The position numbers were made by a program, and so were the translations under genes. This document shows positions 16,980 through 25,121 of a DNA stretch of 64,000 nucleotides, one piece after another. The notes beneath the pieces were generated by a model, which made no database searches, was not told where the DNA came from, and saw nothing but the letters and a program-made list of their open reading frames with translations. Positions within the stretch are counted from its first letter, which is position 1. Every line of letters starts with the position of its first letter. The DNA is from Flavobacterium sp. KJJ. GTDB lineage: Bacteria > Bacteroidota > Bacteroidia > Flavobacteriales > Flavobacteriaceae. The DNA is taken from contig NZ_JARP01000002.1 in the NCBI RefSeq assembly GCF_000708595.2, positions 186,001-250,000 on the forward strand, read 5' to 3'.

Positions 16980-17115
16980 AATAAAATCTCTTATGATTAT
17001 AACCTATAAAAGTAGTAATTTTAATTAGATAATGATCAATGAGATAAATAGTCAATAAGCTATAAACAAAACATTATCTCATTAAAGTCATTTTCTAATT
17101 TTCTAATTAGAGTTG

Positions 17116-17123
17116 TATCTTTG
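17116..17123 (+). promoter_or_regulatory. -7 promoter element of gltX
   Basis: TATCTTTG, an exact match, followed by C and 17 bases to the ATG at 17141. No obvious -33 TTG. Confidence 0.5.
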
Positions 17124-17140
17124 CATCAAAATTTAAACAA

Positions 17141-18646
17141 ATGTCAAAGCAAGTTCGTGTGCGTTTTGCACCAAGTCCAACAGGACCTTTACATATTGGC
17201 GGTGTTCGTACTGCCCTATTTAATTATTTATTTGCCAAAAAAAACAATGGTGTTTTTTATTTAAGAATTGAAGATACAGATCAGACTCGTTTTGTTCCAG
17301 GTGCTGAAGCTTATATTATGGAAGCACTAGAATGGTTAGGAATTGCTCCAGAAGAAACCGTTGGAAAAAACGAAAAATTTGGTCCGTACAGACAAAGTGA
17401 TCGTAAAGATTTATACCAAACTTATGCTGATCAATTGATCAATTCGGGTTGGGCGTATTATGCTTTTGATACTCCGGAAGCTCTTGATACTTTGAGAAAA
17501 GAACAAGAAGCTGAAGGAAAAACGTTTATTTACAATCATCATAATCGTGAAAAACTAGATACCTCTTTAGTCATTTCTGCTGAAGAAGTTTCTAAAAGAA
17601 TTGCAAATGGAGAGCATTATGTTATACGTTTTAAAACGCCGGTAGATGAAACTTTACATTTAAAAGATATCATTCGCGGTGATGTAAAATTTGAAACGAG
17701 TTTACTTGACGATAAAGTTTTATTTAAAAGTGACGGAATGCCAACGTATCATTTAGCGAATATTGTTGATGATCATTTGATGGAAACCTCACATGTAATT
17801 CGTGGTGAAGAATGGTTGCCATCGATGCCCCTTCACGTTTTATTATACAGAGCTTTTGACTGGGATGCTCCTGAATTTGCACATTTACCTTTGATTTTGA
17901 AACCAGTTGGCAATGGAAAATTATCAAAAAGAGATGGAGACAAATTAGGATTTCCTGTGTTTCCTCTTGAATGGAAAACGGAAGAAGGCATTTCATCTGG
18001 TTATAGAGAGAAAGGATTTTTTCCGGAAGCAGTTGTAAACTTCCTTGCTTTGTTAGGTTGGAATGATGGAACTGATAAAGAGTTGTTTTCATTAGAAGAA
18101 CTTGTTGAAGCTTTTGACTTGAACAGAGTTCATAAATCTGGAGCAAAATTTGATCCAGAGAAAAACAAATGGTTCAATCATCAATATTTAATCAAACAAA
18201 ATGATGCTGATTTAGCGAAAAGCTTCTCTCCTATTTTGATTGAAAAAGGTGTTGATATATCTAAATATGATGTTACAAAAATTGTTTCATTGATAAAAGA
18301 ACGCGCTCATTTTGTATCTGAATTTTGGGATCTAACAGATTACTTTTTCCAGGCGCCAACATCGTATGATGAAAAAGCAAGCAAAAACTGGAAGGAAGAA
18401 ACTCCAGCTTTAATGCAGGAATTGATCTCGACTCTGGAATATATTGATGGTTTTGATTCAGCAAATATCGAAGCAATCGTAAAAGATTGGTTAACTAAAA
18501 ATGAAATTGGAATGGGCAAAGTAATGCAGCCTTTCCGACTAAGTTTGGTTGGCGCTTTAAAAGGCCCTCACCTTTTTGACATTGTAGAAATAATCGGAAA
18601 AGAAGAAACTATTTCGAGAATTCAAAAAGCGATAACTACATTATAA
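17141..18646 (+). CDS. gltX: Glutamate--tRNA ligase
   Basis: Class I synthetase charging tRNA-Glu in the cytoplasm. The first signature is APSPTGPLHIGGVRTALFNY with HIG at 18-20; the KMSKS-type signature is KLSKR (260-264) followed by DGDKLG. The 501 residues are the usual length. A separate glnS lies 5 kb away, so Glu and Gln tRNAs are probably charged directly by different enzymes. It is a single gene with its own -7 element and hairpin terminator. Confidence 0.97.
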   Translation: MSKQVRVRFAPSPTGPLHIGGVRTALFNYLFAKKNNGVFYLRIEDTDQTRFVPGAEAYIMEALEWLGIAPEETVGKNEKFGPYRQSDRKDLYQTYADQLINSGWAYYAFDTPEALDTLRKEQEAEGKTFIYNHHNREKLDTSLVISAEEVSKRIANGEHYVIRFKTPVDETLHLKDIIRGDVKFETSLLDDKVLFKSDGMPTYHLANIVDDHLMETSHVIRGEEWLPSMPLHVLLYRAFDWDAPEFAHLPLILKPVGNGKLSKRDGDKLGFPVFPLEWKTEEGISSGYREKGFFPEAVVNFLALLGWNDGTDKELFSLEELVEAFDLNRVHKSGAKFDPEKNKWFNHQYLIKQNDADLAKSFSPILIEKGVDISKYDVTKIVSLIKERAHFVSEFWDLTDYFFQAPTSYDEKASKNWKEETPALMQELISTLEYIDGFDSANIEAIVKDWLTKNEIGMGKVMQPFRLSLVGALKGPHLFDIVEIIGKEETISRIQKAITTL

Positions 18647-18666
18647 TTAAAATTCGATTTATATAC

Positions 18667-18703
18667 AAACGCTAAGAAACATCTAAAAAATGTTCTTAGC
18701 GTT
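18667..18703 (+). terminator. Terminator of gltX
   Basis: AAACGCTAAGAA... pairs with ...TTCTTAGCGTTT across a short A-rich loop with one bulge, followed by seven T residues. Confidence 0.85.
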
Positions 18704-18776
18704 TTTTTATATTTTAAAAATTTAAATAAGGAGAATTTTCGTAATTTACGAGATCAAAATCTAAATCAATATCACC

Positions 18777-19757
18777 ATGAATCCAGTACTTATTATCTTT
18801 TTAGTCCTCGCTTTCTTTATTTTCATGTCTTCCTTTTTTACTGTTAAACAGCAATCATCTGTTGTAATCGAAAGATTTGGTAAATTCTTAAGTGTGAGAA
18901 ATTCAGGATTACAATTAAAAATTCCAATAGTTGACAGATTGGCCGGACGTGTAAATCTAAAAATTCAACAGTTAGATGTTATTATCGAAACCAAAACCAA
19001 AGACAACGTTTTTATCAAAATGAAAGTTTCGGTTCAGTTTAAAGTAATTCAGGAAAAAGTATACGATGCTTTTTATAAATTAGAATATCCACACGATCAG
19101 ATTACAGCTTATGTTTTTGATGTCGTTCGTGCTGAAGTTCCTAAACTAAAATTGGATGACGTTTTTGAAAGAAAAGACGATATCGCCATTGCAGTAAAAA
19201 GAGAATTGAACGAAGCAATGACAACTTACGGATATGATATCATCAATACTTTGGTTACTGATATTGATCCGGATATTCAGGTAAAAAATGCAATGAACAG
19301 AATCAACGCGGCCGACAGAGAAAAAACTGCAGCAGAATTTGAAGCTGAAAGTTCAAGAATCAGAATCGTTGCAAAAGCAAAAGCTGAAGCCGAAAGTAAG
19401 CGTTTGCAAGGTCAGGGTATTGCAGATCAGCGTCGTGAAATTGCAAGAGGATTGGTAGAAAGTGTTGAAGTTTTGAATAATGTTGGAATTAATTCTCAAG
19501 AAGCTTCTGCCCTAATTGTTGTTACACAGCATTATGATACATTGCAAGCAATTGGAGCTGATGCAAATTCGAACTTAATTTTACTTCCAAATTCTCCACA
19601 AGCCGGAAGTGATATGCTGAATAATATGGTTGCATCGTTTACAGCTTCAAACCAAGTTGGTGAAATGATGAAGAAAAACAATAAGAAAATTGAAAAACCA
19701 AAACCAATTCAGCCACAATCAGGTTATGAAGATGACATTCAACCTGAAACAAAATAA
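18777..19757 (+). CDS. SPFH/band 7 (stomatin-like, QmcA-type) membrane protein
   Basis: 326 residues. One N-terminal membrane segment (residues 3-22) is followed by an SPFH domain (about 25-200: QQSSVVIERFGKFLSVRNSG, then IVDRLAGRVNLKIQQLDV), an Ala/Glu-rich coiled coil (REKTAAEFEAESSRIRIVAK...) and a polar tail. Stomatin-like proteins oligomerise in membrane microdomains and often bind membrane proteases. No NfeD gene is adjacent. A strong bidirectional terminator lies between it and the convergent three-gene cluster. Confidence 0.92.
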   Translation: MNPVLIIFLVLAFFIFMSSFFTVKQQSSVVIERFGKFLSVRNSGLQLKIPIVDRLAGRVNLKIQQLDVIIETKTKDNVFIKMKVSVQFKVIQEKVYDAFYKLEYPHDQITAYVFDVVRAEVPKLKLDDVFERKDDIAIAVKRELNEAMTTYGYDIINTLVTDIDPDIQVKNAMNRINAADREKTAAEFEAESSRIRIVAKAKAEAESKRLQGQGIADQRREIARGLVESVEVLNNVGINSQEASALIVVTQHYDTLQAIGADANSNLILLPNSPQAGSDMLNNMVASFTASNQVGEMMKKNNKKIEKPKPIQPQSGYEDDIQPETK

Positions 19758-19768
19758 TGACAAAAAAC

Positions 19769-19796
19769 AAAAAAGAGGCTTAATTGCCTCTTTTTT
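19769..19796. terminator. Bidirectional terminator overlapping a coding end
   Basis: Perfect 11-bp arms 19769-19779 and 19786-19796 with the loop TTAATT. The right arm encodes the last residues (KKRG) of the convergent minus-strand gene and its stop codon is in the loop. Confidence 0.85.
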
Positions 19797-20034
19797 TATT
19801 TATAAACCAATTGATCGCAAAAGGTAAAATCGATTGCAAAATCTTTGGATAGTTGTTAGAAAAATAATCTTTATAAGAAGAAAAAAAGCCGTTTACAATT
19901 TTTTGTGGTGTGATGCTTTCTTTCGTTTTCTGAAAACTTAAAACTAATTTTTGATAATTAATATCTTTTTGGAGTTTCAAAATTTCTAAATCTCTTTCGA
20001 TTTCTGCGTATGATGAGTATTTTTTTGGCTCCAT
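19780..20034 (-). CDS. Small soluble protein, DUF6327-like
   Basis: 84 residues beginning MEPKKYSSYAEIERDLEILKLQKD, then a helical region with a Phe/Tyr-rich C-terminal half ending NKKRGN. I recall this N-terminus from flavobacterial DUF6327 proteins, which occur with YtxH and holin-like genes, as here. It is three bases from the holin-like gene and surely cotranscribed. The final residues are encoded by the terminator stem. Function unknown. Confidence 0.75.
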   Translation of the reverse strand: MEPKKYSSYAEIERDLEILKLQKDINYQKLVLSFQKTKESITPQKIVNGFFSSYKDYFSNNYPKILQSILPFAINWFINKKRGN

Positions 20035-20037
20035 AAA

Positions 20038-20388
20038 TTAGTCGTTAAAAAAGATTTCTGAAAATTTCACTAGAATCGGACCTTCTACAAATTTGTCTTT
20101 TATAAAGAAAAGTAAAATTGTAAAAACAAGATAGATCCCTCCTACTGTCAAAAATCCAAGTGCATTGCTTTCGAATAAAGATGCAAAACCGTACGCTGCC
20201 GCAAAAGATCCAAAAATTAAAACCATACTAAAGCACAATAAGATCAATGTAAATTTAAAAATTAAAGTTGTTGATTTCATGGCAACCTTAAAACCCCAAA
20301 GTTTATAATACGCTAAATGACTATCTAGATAAACTTTAGCTTGATCTTGAATATTTTCAGTGTTTTCTTTTAACTCTTCAAAAGCCAT
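20038..20388 (-). CDS. Holin-like / phage-holin-family small membrane protein
   Basis: 116 residues. An amphipathic N-terminus (MAFEELKENTENIQDQAKVYLDSH) precedes two membrane segments at about 41-69 and 76-96. This is the pattern of the chromosomal 'phage holin family' (Holin_X-like) found in Bacteroidota. No endolysin or phage gene is nearby, so lytic holin function is unlikely. It is the middle gene of a YtxH / holin-like / DUF6327 set typical of envelope-stress clusters. Confidence 0.78.
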   Translation of the reverse strand: MAFEELKENTENIQDQAKVYLDSHLAYYKLWGFKVAMKSTTLIFKFTLILLCFSMVLIFGSFAAAYGFASLFESNALGFLTVGGIYLVFTILLFFIKDKFVEGPILVKFSEIFFND

Positions 20389-20405
20389 ATTTATTATTTT
20401 GATTA

Positions 20406-20435
20406 AAAAAACTCAGAATTGCTTCTGAGTTTTTT
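20406..20435 (-). terminator. Hairpin between the YtxH and holin-like genes
   Basis: Perfect 13-bp arms 20406-20418 and 20423-20435 with loop TTGC and a T tail on the minus strand. Being inside the apparent cluster it may attenuate expression of the two downstream genes. Confidence 0.8.
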
Positions 20436-20441
20436 GGATTA

Positions 20442-20768
20442 TTATTTCTGAAGTTTCGCATTTTGCGCTTTTAAGTCAGCTAGTTTCGATTCTAAAAATG
20501 TAATTACTTCTTCCGTTTTATGACTTACATTTGATAATAAATCATCTAAAGTTCCATCAAGATTTTGCGTTGCACTAGAAAATTTTTCACGAAGAACTTC
20601 AGAACTTGCATCTATAGAATCCTTCAAATTATGCTTTGCATCATCTAAACCTTCTTTCAATTTAGCACGCGTTTTTGATCCTTTATCTGGAGCAAATAAA
20701 ATCCCGATCGCTGCTCCTGCCGCCGCACCTGCTAAGATGGCTGCAATAGTATTTAAGTTCTTTGACAT
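20442..20768 (-). CDS. YtxH-domain protein
   Basis: 108 residues. A Gly/Ala-rich membrane segment (about 7-26, ILAGAAAGAAIGILFAPDKG) is followed by the YtxH signature SKTRAKL and then an amphipathic coiled coil to the end. YtxH proteins are small general-stress membrane proteins of unknown mechanism. It is the first gene of the three-gene set. A weak -7-like sequence (TACCTTTA on the minus strand) is just upstream. Confidence 0.85.
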   Translation of the reverse strand: MSKNLNTIAAILAGAAAGAAIGILFAPDKGSKTRAKLKEGLDDAKHNLKDSIDASSEVLREKFSSATQNLDGTLDDLLSNVSHKTEEVITFLESKLADLKAQNAKLQK

Positions 20769-20859
20769 AATATTAAAATTTAAATGATTAATAAAGGTAG
20801 TCTTTTTTTGATTTATAAAATATTGATAAATTGATATTTACAAAAATTTAATAATACAA

Positions 20860-21339
20860 TTAATACACATAGGCAACAGCTTCATATTTACCATCTGGTT
20901 TTTCAATAATGCTCACAAAAGGATAACCGTTTAAAGCTGACTTACCTTTGATTCTTAAAGCTGTTTGGTTTTGATTTGCAATTGGCGATTCGCCTTTTGT
21001 TCTTGTCGAAACACCGCTAAAAGTTGCCGCTTGTTTTAAACCAATTGTCTTTTCTTGAGGCAAAACGGTTACCATTTTGTAATCATCTTTAGAATCAACT
21101 ATTACCTTATCTGAAATTTTTTGCGTTTGTTTTGTTTGTTTATTGGTAATTTGAGAAACGGCATATTTGCTAATTTTAATTTCTTCAGCACTTCCATTCA
21201 GCGAATAATAAATCAAATCATTTTCACTTTTAATAAAATTAACTTCCAGCTGTTCTCCATTATGTTTTGTAATTTGATGCGTCTGAGAAATTGCAATATT
21301 GGCAAATAAAATAGATAGCGTAAAATATAGGATCTTCAT
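20860..21339 (-). CDS. Exported protein of unknown function
   Basis: 159 residues. A signal peptide (MKILYFTLSILFANIAISQ) is followed by a beta-rich segment (THQITKHNGEQLEVNFIKSENDLIYYSLNG, resembling small 'transport to the outside' domains of Bacteroidota) and a C-terminal region ending in VSIIEKPDGKYEAVAYVY. No catalytic motif or known family. It has no close neighbour: 91 bases from the YtxH gene and followed upstream by the 893-base gap. Confidence 0.65.
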   Translation of the reverse strand: MKILYFTLSILFANIAISQTHQITKHNGEQLEVNFIKSENDLIYYSLNGSAEEIKISKYAVSQITNKQTKQTQKISDKVIVDSKDDYKMVTVLPQEKTIGLKQAATFSGVSTRTKGESPIANQNQTALRIKGKSALNGYPFVSIIEKPDGKYEAVAYVY

Positions 21340-22190
21340 AAAATATAATTTAGGGGATTACTCATTTCTGTCAAATGAAATTCAAAATTCAAAATAATCT
21401 ATTAAACCAATTTCATGAAATTTAAAATTATGAAATGCTTTAGAAAAATACTTTTACGCTCGAAATATTACCAAAACAAAACCACAATTAGAATTGATCA
21501 TAAAATCAATTTTTAGAATCTGTACTTAGAATTAATTTTAAAATCAAAAAAAAAATTCTTTTTTAATTTTAGAATAATCCGATTAGATTCTTAAGCATCA
21601 TTTTGAAATTCTAACATTTCAGATTGACCTTGATAAAAATACCAACTTTATAAACAATTGTATGTTAATAACCCGTTAAACTACGAAAAACAACGTATAA
21701 AACTTAAATAAAGCTTAAAAATCAACAATTATTCAAAAGATGAGTTAAGAGATAGAAGAAGTAAAAAATTGGCTTAAAAACGATTTATGAAAGCTGATTT
21801 TAATCTATTTATATTATAAAATTTATATTTTTAATAGATTTTATATATAATAATAAATACTAATTAAAATTTAATTTTAAATAATTAAATATAATAATTA
21901 GTACGATTAAAAAACTGGGTTACTCTAGCTTAATTTTCTGCTTTTTAAAAATCAATTTTAAATCTAATTAATAAATTCAACGTTATAAACAATTTGTTGT
22001 TAATAAGCTCTCAGACGCTGTAAAACAAGAGCTAAAACTAAAATTAAGCACTTTGTTTAATGATTTTTTAAAAGATGACTAATGAGTCGGAAGAAGTAAA
22101 ATCATAGTTTAAAAACGATTTATGAAAGTCATTTTTTATCTAAAAATTTTATAATTTTATTAATTTCAATAGAAAATATAAATAATAAAA
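21340..22190. repeat. AT-rich gene-free region with a two-copy imperfect direct repeat
   Basis: This gap before the glnS terminator has no credible gene. Two related blocks lie 335-336 bases apart: 21648-21810 and 21984-22141. Both start TTATAAACAATT, contain TGTTAATAA (21663-21671 and 21999-22007) and a GAAGAAGTAAAA block, and end AAAAACGATTTATGAAAG (21776-21793 and 22111-22128). Between them is nearly pure A/T. It could be duplicated non-coding RNA, decayed genes or protein-binding DNA; I cannot decide. Confidence 0.65.
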
Positions 22191-22213
22191 AAAGCGCTTA
22201 TAAAAAGCGCTTT
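22191..22213 (-). terminator. Terminator of glnS
   Basis: Arms 22191-22197 and 22207-22213 (AAAGCGC / GCGCTTT), a 9-nt loop and a run of seven T on the minus strand, 20 bases beyond the stop. Confidence 0.8.
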
Positions 22214-22232
22214 ATTATAGATTCTATTTATT

Positions 22233-24350
22233 TTACTTCTTTACCATTTCTGATAAAATTTCAATTTCTCTCTCCGAAGTATTTTTGGGAGGATTTGAAT
22301 ATAATTTTAAAATTTCATCATCAAACTGATTTTTGAAACTTACTTCTTCAATATCTCTCAAATTTAATAATGCTTTAGATCGAACATAAGTTGATTCACT
22401 TTTTAAAGACATTGAATATAATTTCTTAATATCTTCTTCTTCAAAATCTGTCGATTTCCAGCTGCCATATTTCAAAATAAATTGAGCAAACAACAGAGAA
22501 GCCTTATTATTGTTGATATTCTTTTTTAAAGAATTCTGTAAAAGTGAAAAACTACTAACATTTTTGATGTTCTCCCCTATTGCGCTTTCAATTGCAATTC
22601 GTTCTGGTTTGCTTTCAACTTTAAAATATTTGTTGATTTCTTTTAAAGAATTATTGATGCTGTTTTCTTCTTTTTTACCTTTTTCTTCCCACGCATCTTT
22701 AAGTCCAACAGTTTTGTTAAACACTAATTTTGAAGCAGTTGAGTCTTTATCAACAGTAAAATAACCCAAACGTTGAAACTGGAATTTATCTTCATTTTGG
22801 GCTGTCGACAAACTTGGTTCAACATATCCAGTTACAATTTCTAATGAATTTGGATTCACAAAATCTAAGAAATTTTTCTCTTTATAACTGTCTGGAGCTT
22901 CATCTGTAAACAAACGATCGTATAAACGAACTTCTGCTTCTAATGCATGCTGAATTGAAACCCAATGCAATGTTCCAGATACTTTTCTTTGGCTTGCTTC
23001 TGTCCCGCTTCCGCTTAAAGAATCAGTATCATATGTTACATGAATTTCTGCAATATTTCCTTCTGCATCTTTTATAACAGATTCACCTTTAATGATATAT
23101 GCATTTTTAAGACGAACTTCTTTTCCTAAAGTCAAACGGAAAAACTTCGCTGGAGCTTCTTCTAAAAAGTCTTCTCTTTCGATGTATAATTCACGAGAAA
23201 AAGGTACTTTTCTGAAACCTGCATTTTCATCTTCCTGATTATTTTCAGCTTCTAACCACTCTTCTTTACCTTCTGGATAATTGGTAATTACCAGTTTTAC
23301 TGGATCTAAAACAGCCATTACACGAGGTGCAATTTTGTTCAAATCTTCACGAATACAGAATTCTAAGACCGATACATTGATTAAATTATCACGTTTTGCA
23401 ATACCAATTGTGTTGGCAAAATTACGTAACGAAGTAGCGGTATAACCACGTCTTCTTAACCCAGAAATTGTTGACATTCTAGGATCATCCCAACCGTTAA
23501 CATGCTTTTCTTTAACTAGTTGCTGTAATTTTCTCTTACTAACAACAGTATGTGATAAGTTACGTCTTGCAAATTCTCTTTGCTTCGGACGCAGTTTATT
23601 TTCGTCTAAAATCTGGTCTAAAAACCAATCGTATAATTCACGGTGAGGCAAGAATTCAAGTGTACAAAATGAGTGTGAGATTTCTTCTAAATAATCACTT
23701 TGTCCGTGTGCCCAATCGTACATTGGATAAATTTTCCAGGCATCTCCAGTTCTATGATGATGCTTATGTAAAATTCTGTACATGATAGGATCACGCATCA
23801 ACATATTGGTTGATTTCATGTCTATTTTTGCACGAAGAATATGTGTACCAGCCTCAAATTCACCGTTTTTCATTCTTTCGAATAAATCTAAATTTTCTTC
23901 AACAGAACGATTTCTGTACGGACTATCTGTACCTACAGTTGATGGCGTCCCTTTTTGAATGGCCATATCTTCAGAAGACTGGCTGTCAACATACGCTTTA
24001 TCTTTTTTAATTAATAAAACTGCCCAATCGTATAATTGTTGAAAATAATCAGATGCATAACGTTCTTCTGCCCAAGTATAACCCAGCCATTCTACGTCTT
24101 TTTTAATGGCGTCAACAAATTCCTGCTCTTCTTTTTCTGGATTTGTATCGTCAAAACGTAAATTTACAGGTGACTGATAATCAATACCCAAACCAAAATT
24201 TAAAGCAATAGAACTAGCGTGTCCAATGTGTAAATAACCGTTTGGTTCTGGTGGAAAACGAAAATGAAGTTTAGTTTGTGAAAGACCTGATTTCAAATCT
24301 TCCTCTATGATTTGTTCAATAAAATTGAGTGATTTCTCTTCTGATGCCAT
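22233..24350 (-). CDS. glnS: Glutamine--tRNA ligase with C-terminal extension
   Basis: 705 residues against about 550 for the usual enzyme. The catalytic core has the HIGH signature PPEPNGYLHIGHASS (HIGH 41-44) and the KMSKS-type VSKRK (270-274), followed by the two anticodon-binding beta barrels. From about residue 562 to the end is an extra helical region (SLKEINKYFKVESKP..., SKALLNLRDIEEVSFK) resembling HEAT-like or YqeY-type tails fused to GlnRS in some lineages. It charges tRNA-Gln directly. A TATCTTTG promoter element lies just upstream. Confidence 0.96.
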   Translation of the reverse strand: MASEEKSLNFIEQIIEEDLKSGLSQTKLHFRFPPEPNGYLHIGHASSIALNFGLGIDYQSPVNLRFDDTNPEKEEQEFVDAIKKDVEWLGYTWAEERYASDYFQQLYDWAVLLIKKDKAYVDSQSSEDMAIQKGTPSTVGTDSPYRNRSVEENLDLFERMKNGEFEAGTHILRAKIDMKSTNMLMRDPIMYRILHKHHHRTGDAWKIYPMYDWAHGQSDYLEEISHSFCTLEFLPHRELYDWFLDQILDENKLRPKQREFARRNLSHTVVSKRKLQQLVKEKHVNGWDDPRMSTISGLRRRGYTATSLRNFANTIGIAKRDNLINVSVLEFCIREDLNKIAPRVMAVLDPVKLVITNYPEGKEEWLEAENNQEDENAGFRKVPFSRELYIEREDFLEEAPAKFFRLTLGKEVRLKNAYIIKGESVIKDAEGNIAEIHVTYDTDSLSGSGTEASQRKVSGTLHWVSIQHALEAEVRLYDRLFTDEAPDSYKEKNFLDFVNPNSLEIVTGYVEPSLSTAQNEDKFQFQRLGYFTVDKDSTASKLVFNKTVGLKDAWEEKGKKEENSINNSLKEINKYFKVESKPERIAIESAIGENIKNVSSFSLLQNSLKKNINNNKASLLFAQFILKYGSWKSTDFEEEDIKKLYSMSLKSESTYVRSKALLNLRDIEEVSFKNQFDDEILKLYSNPPKNTSEREIEILSEMVKK

Positions 24351-24369
24351 TATTTTATAGTAATTTTAG

Positions 24370-24377
24370 CAAAGATA
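24370..24377 (-). promoter_or_regulatory. -7 promoter element of glnS
   Basis: CAAAGATA on the plus strand reads TATCTTTG on the minus strand, 19 bases before the glnS ATG. Confidence 0.5.
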
Positions 24378-24383
24378 AAAAAA

Positions 24384-24446
24384 AGGTTTCAGGTTTCAGG
24401 TTTAAAGTTATTTAACTAGTACAAAACCTGAAACTTTAAACGTGAA
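24384..24446. repeat. GTTTCA-heptamer repeat between glnS and folB
   Basis: GGTTTCAGGTTTCAGGTTTAAAG is followed after about 17 bases by AACCTGAAACTTTAAACGTGAAA, an imperfect inverted pair of the same heptamer family seen around parS. Here it lies between divergent genes, so it is not simply a terminator. Confidence 0.6.
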
Positions 24447-24457
24447 ATAATACAAAA

Positions 24458-24817
24458 ATGGGAGTTATAAAACTAAAAAACATTCGGACTTTTTCATACC
24501 ACGGATGTTTAATTGAAGAAGGAAAAATAGGATCTGACTATACTGTTGATCTGAAAATTACAACCAATTTACAAAAATCAGCACAAACAGATCATCTTTC
24601 AGACACGGTTGATTACGTACATTTAAACAAAATTGTTACGGAAGAAATGGCAATTCGCTCGCATTTATTAGAGCATGTAGCAAAAAGAATCAACATTCGT
24701 GTATTAGCTGAAATTGAAACCATACAAAAAACAACAGTTTGGGTTTCTAAAATAAATCCGCCTATTGGTGGTGATGTTGAATCAGTTACTATAAAAATGA
24801 CTGAAATTAGAAAATAA
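24458..24817 (+). CDS. folB: Dihydroneopterin aldolase
   Basis: 119 residues, the normal length. It converts 7,8-dihydroneopterin to 6-hydroxymethyl-dihydropterin in folate synthesis. Visible family features are IRTFSYHGCLIEEGKIGSDY, the catalytic-site region DTVDYVHLNKIV, LLEHVAKRI and the closing VSKINPPIGGDVESVTI. It is isolated from other folate genes, divergent from glnS. No clear promoter element could be picked out in the heptamer-repeat region upstream. Confidence 0.94.
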   Translation: MGVIKLKNIRTFSYHGCLIEEGKIGSDYTVDLKITTNLQKSAQTDHLSDTVDYVHLNKIVTEEMAIRSHLLEHVAKRINIRVLAEIETIQKTTVWVSKINPPIGGDVESVTIKMTEIRK

Positions 24818-24863
24818 GTATTCGCAATAAAAACGTAATTTTTTAAAATACTTTACATTAAGC

Positions 24864-24894
24864 TTTTGAATTTTAAAGATTTTAGTTACTTTTG
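24864..24894 (+). promoter_or_regulatory. Promoter of tRNA-Cys
   Basis: TTTTG (24864-24868) and TACTTTTG (24887-24894) with an 18-base spacer, an almost ideal -33/-7 pair. It ends 16 bases before the tRNA. Confidence 0.65.
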
Positions 24895-24910
24895 CCGTCC
24901 GTTCAACTAC

Positions 24911-24981
24911 GGCGTCGTGGCCGAGCGGCTAGGCTGGGCTCTGCAAAAGCTCCTACTCCGGTTCGAATCCGGACGATGCCT
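24911..24981 (+). tRNA. tRNA-Cys (anticodon GCA)
   Basis: A 71-nt cloverleaf. The acceptor arm GGCGTCG pairs with CGATGCC and is followed by U73, the identity base of tRNA-Cys. The anticodon loop is CTGCAAA with GCA at positions 34-36. The T arm is TCCGG / CCGGA around TTCGAAT. CCA is not encoded. A hairpin terminator follows, and the last 22 bases plus one are repeated 92 bases downstream. Confidence 0.95.
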
Positions 24982-24983
24982 CT

Positions 24984-25011
24984 AAAACCTTCAAGGAAAC
25001 TTGGAGGTTTT
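24984..25011 (+). terminator. Terminator of tRNA-Cys
   Basis: 12-bp arms 24984-24995 and 25000-25011 (one G-U) around a GAAA loop, then a T run. Confidence 0.85.
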
Positions 25012-25051
25012 TTTTATGTTTAATTTTTAAAAAAAATTAGATAAAGATGTA

Positions 25052-25074
25052 GGTTCGAATCCGGACGATGCCTC
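25052..25074 (+). repeat. Duplicated 3' end of tRNA-Cys (att-like scar)
   Basis: 23 bases identical to 24960-24982, covering the T arm and acceptor 3' strand plus one flanking base. No 5' half is present, so it is not a functional tRNA. A second GAAA-loop terminator follows. Such a repeat of a tRNA 3' end is what tRNA-targeting integrases leave. A decayed second tRNA-Cys gene is the alternative. Confidence 0.8.
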
Positions 25075-25105
25075 AAAAAAAGATACAGAAATGTGTCTCT
25101 TTTTT
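25075..25105 (+). terminator. Second hairpin after the tRNA-Cys 3' duplicate
   Basis: A-rich arm 25075-25087 pairs with 25092-25105 around GAAA with one bulge and one G-U, then more T. Its layout mirrors the terminator of the intact tRNA. Confidence 0.6.
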
Positions 25106-25121
25106 TTGTGCTCATTTTTTC

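Noticed and set aside
17724..18146. 140-residue minus-strand frame
   Set aside because: Antisense to gltX, whose frame, motifs and length are unambiguous.
20038..20388. Prophage remnant suggested by a holin-like gene
   Set aside because: No endolysin, integrase or structural phage gene nearby; the gene belongs to a chromosomal YtxH/holin-like cluster.
21340..22232. Alternative origin of replication in the other large AT-rich gap
   Set aside because: Genes on both sides are on the minus strand, so no orientation switch occurs, and TTATCAACA-type boxes are lacking; only TGTTAATAA occurs.
25052..25074. Second functional tRNA-Cys
   Set aside because: Only the T arm and acceptor 3' strand are present; no D arm, anticodon arm or 5' acceptor strand precedes it.
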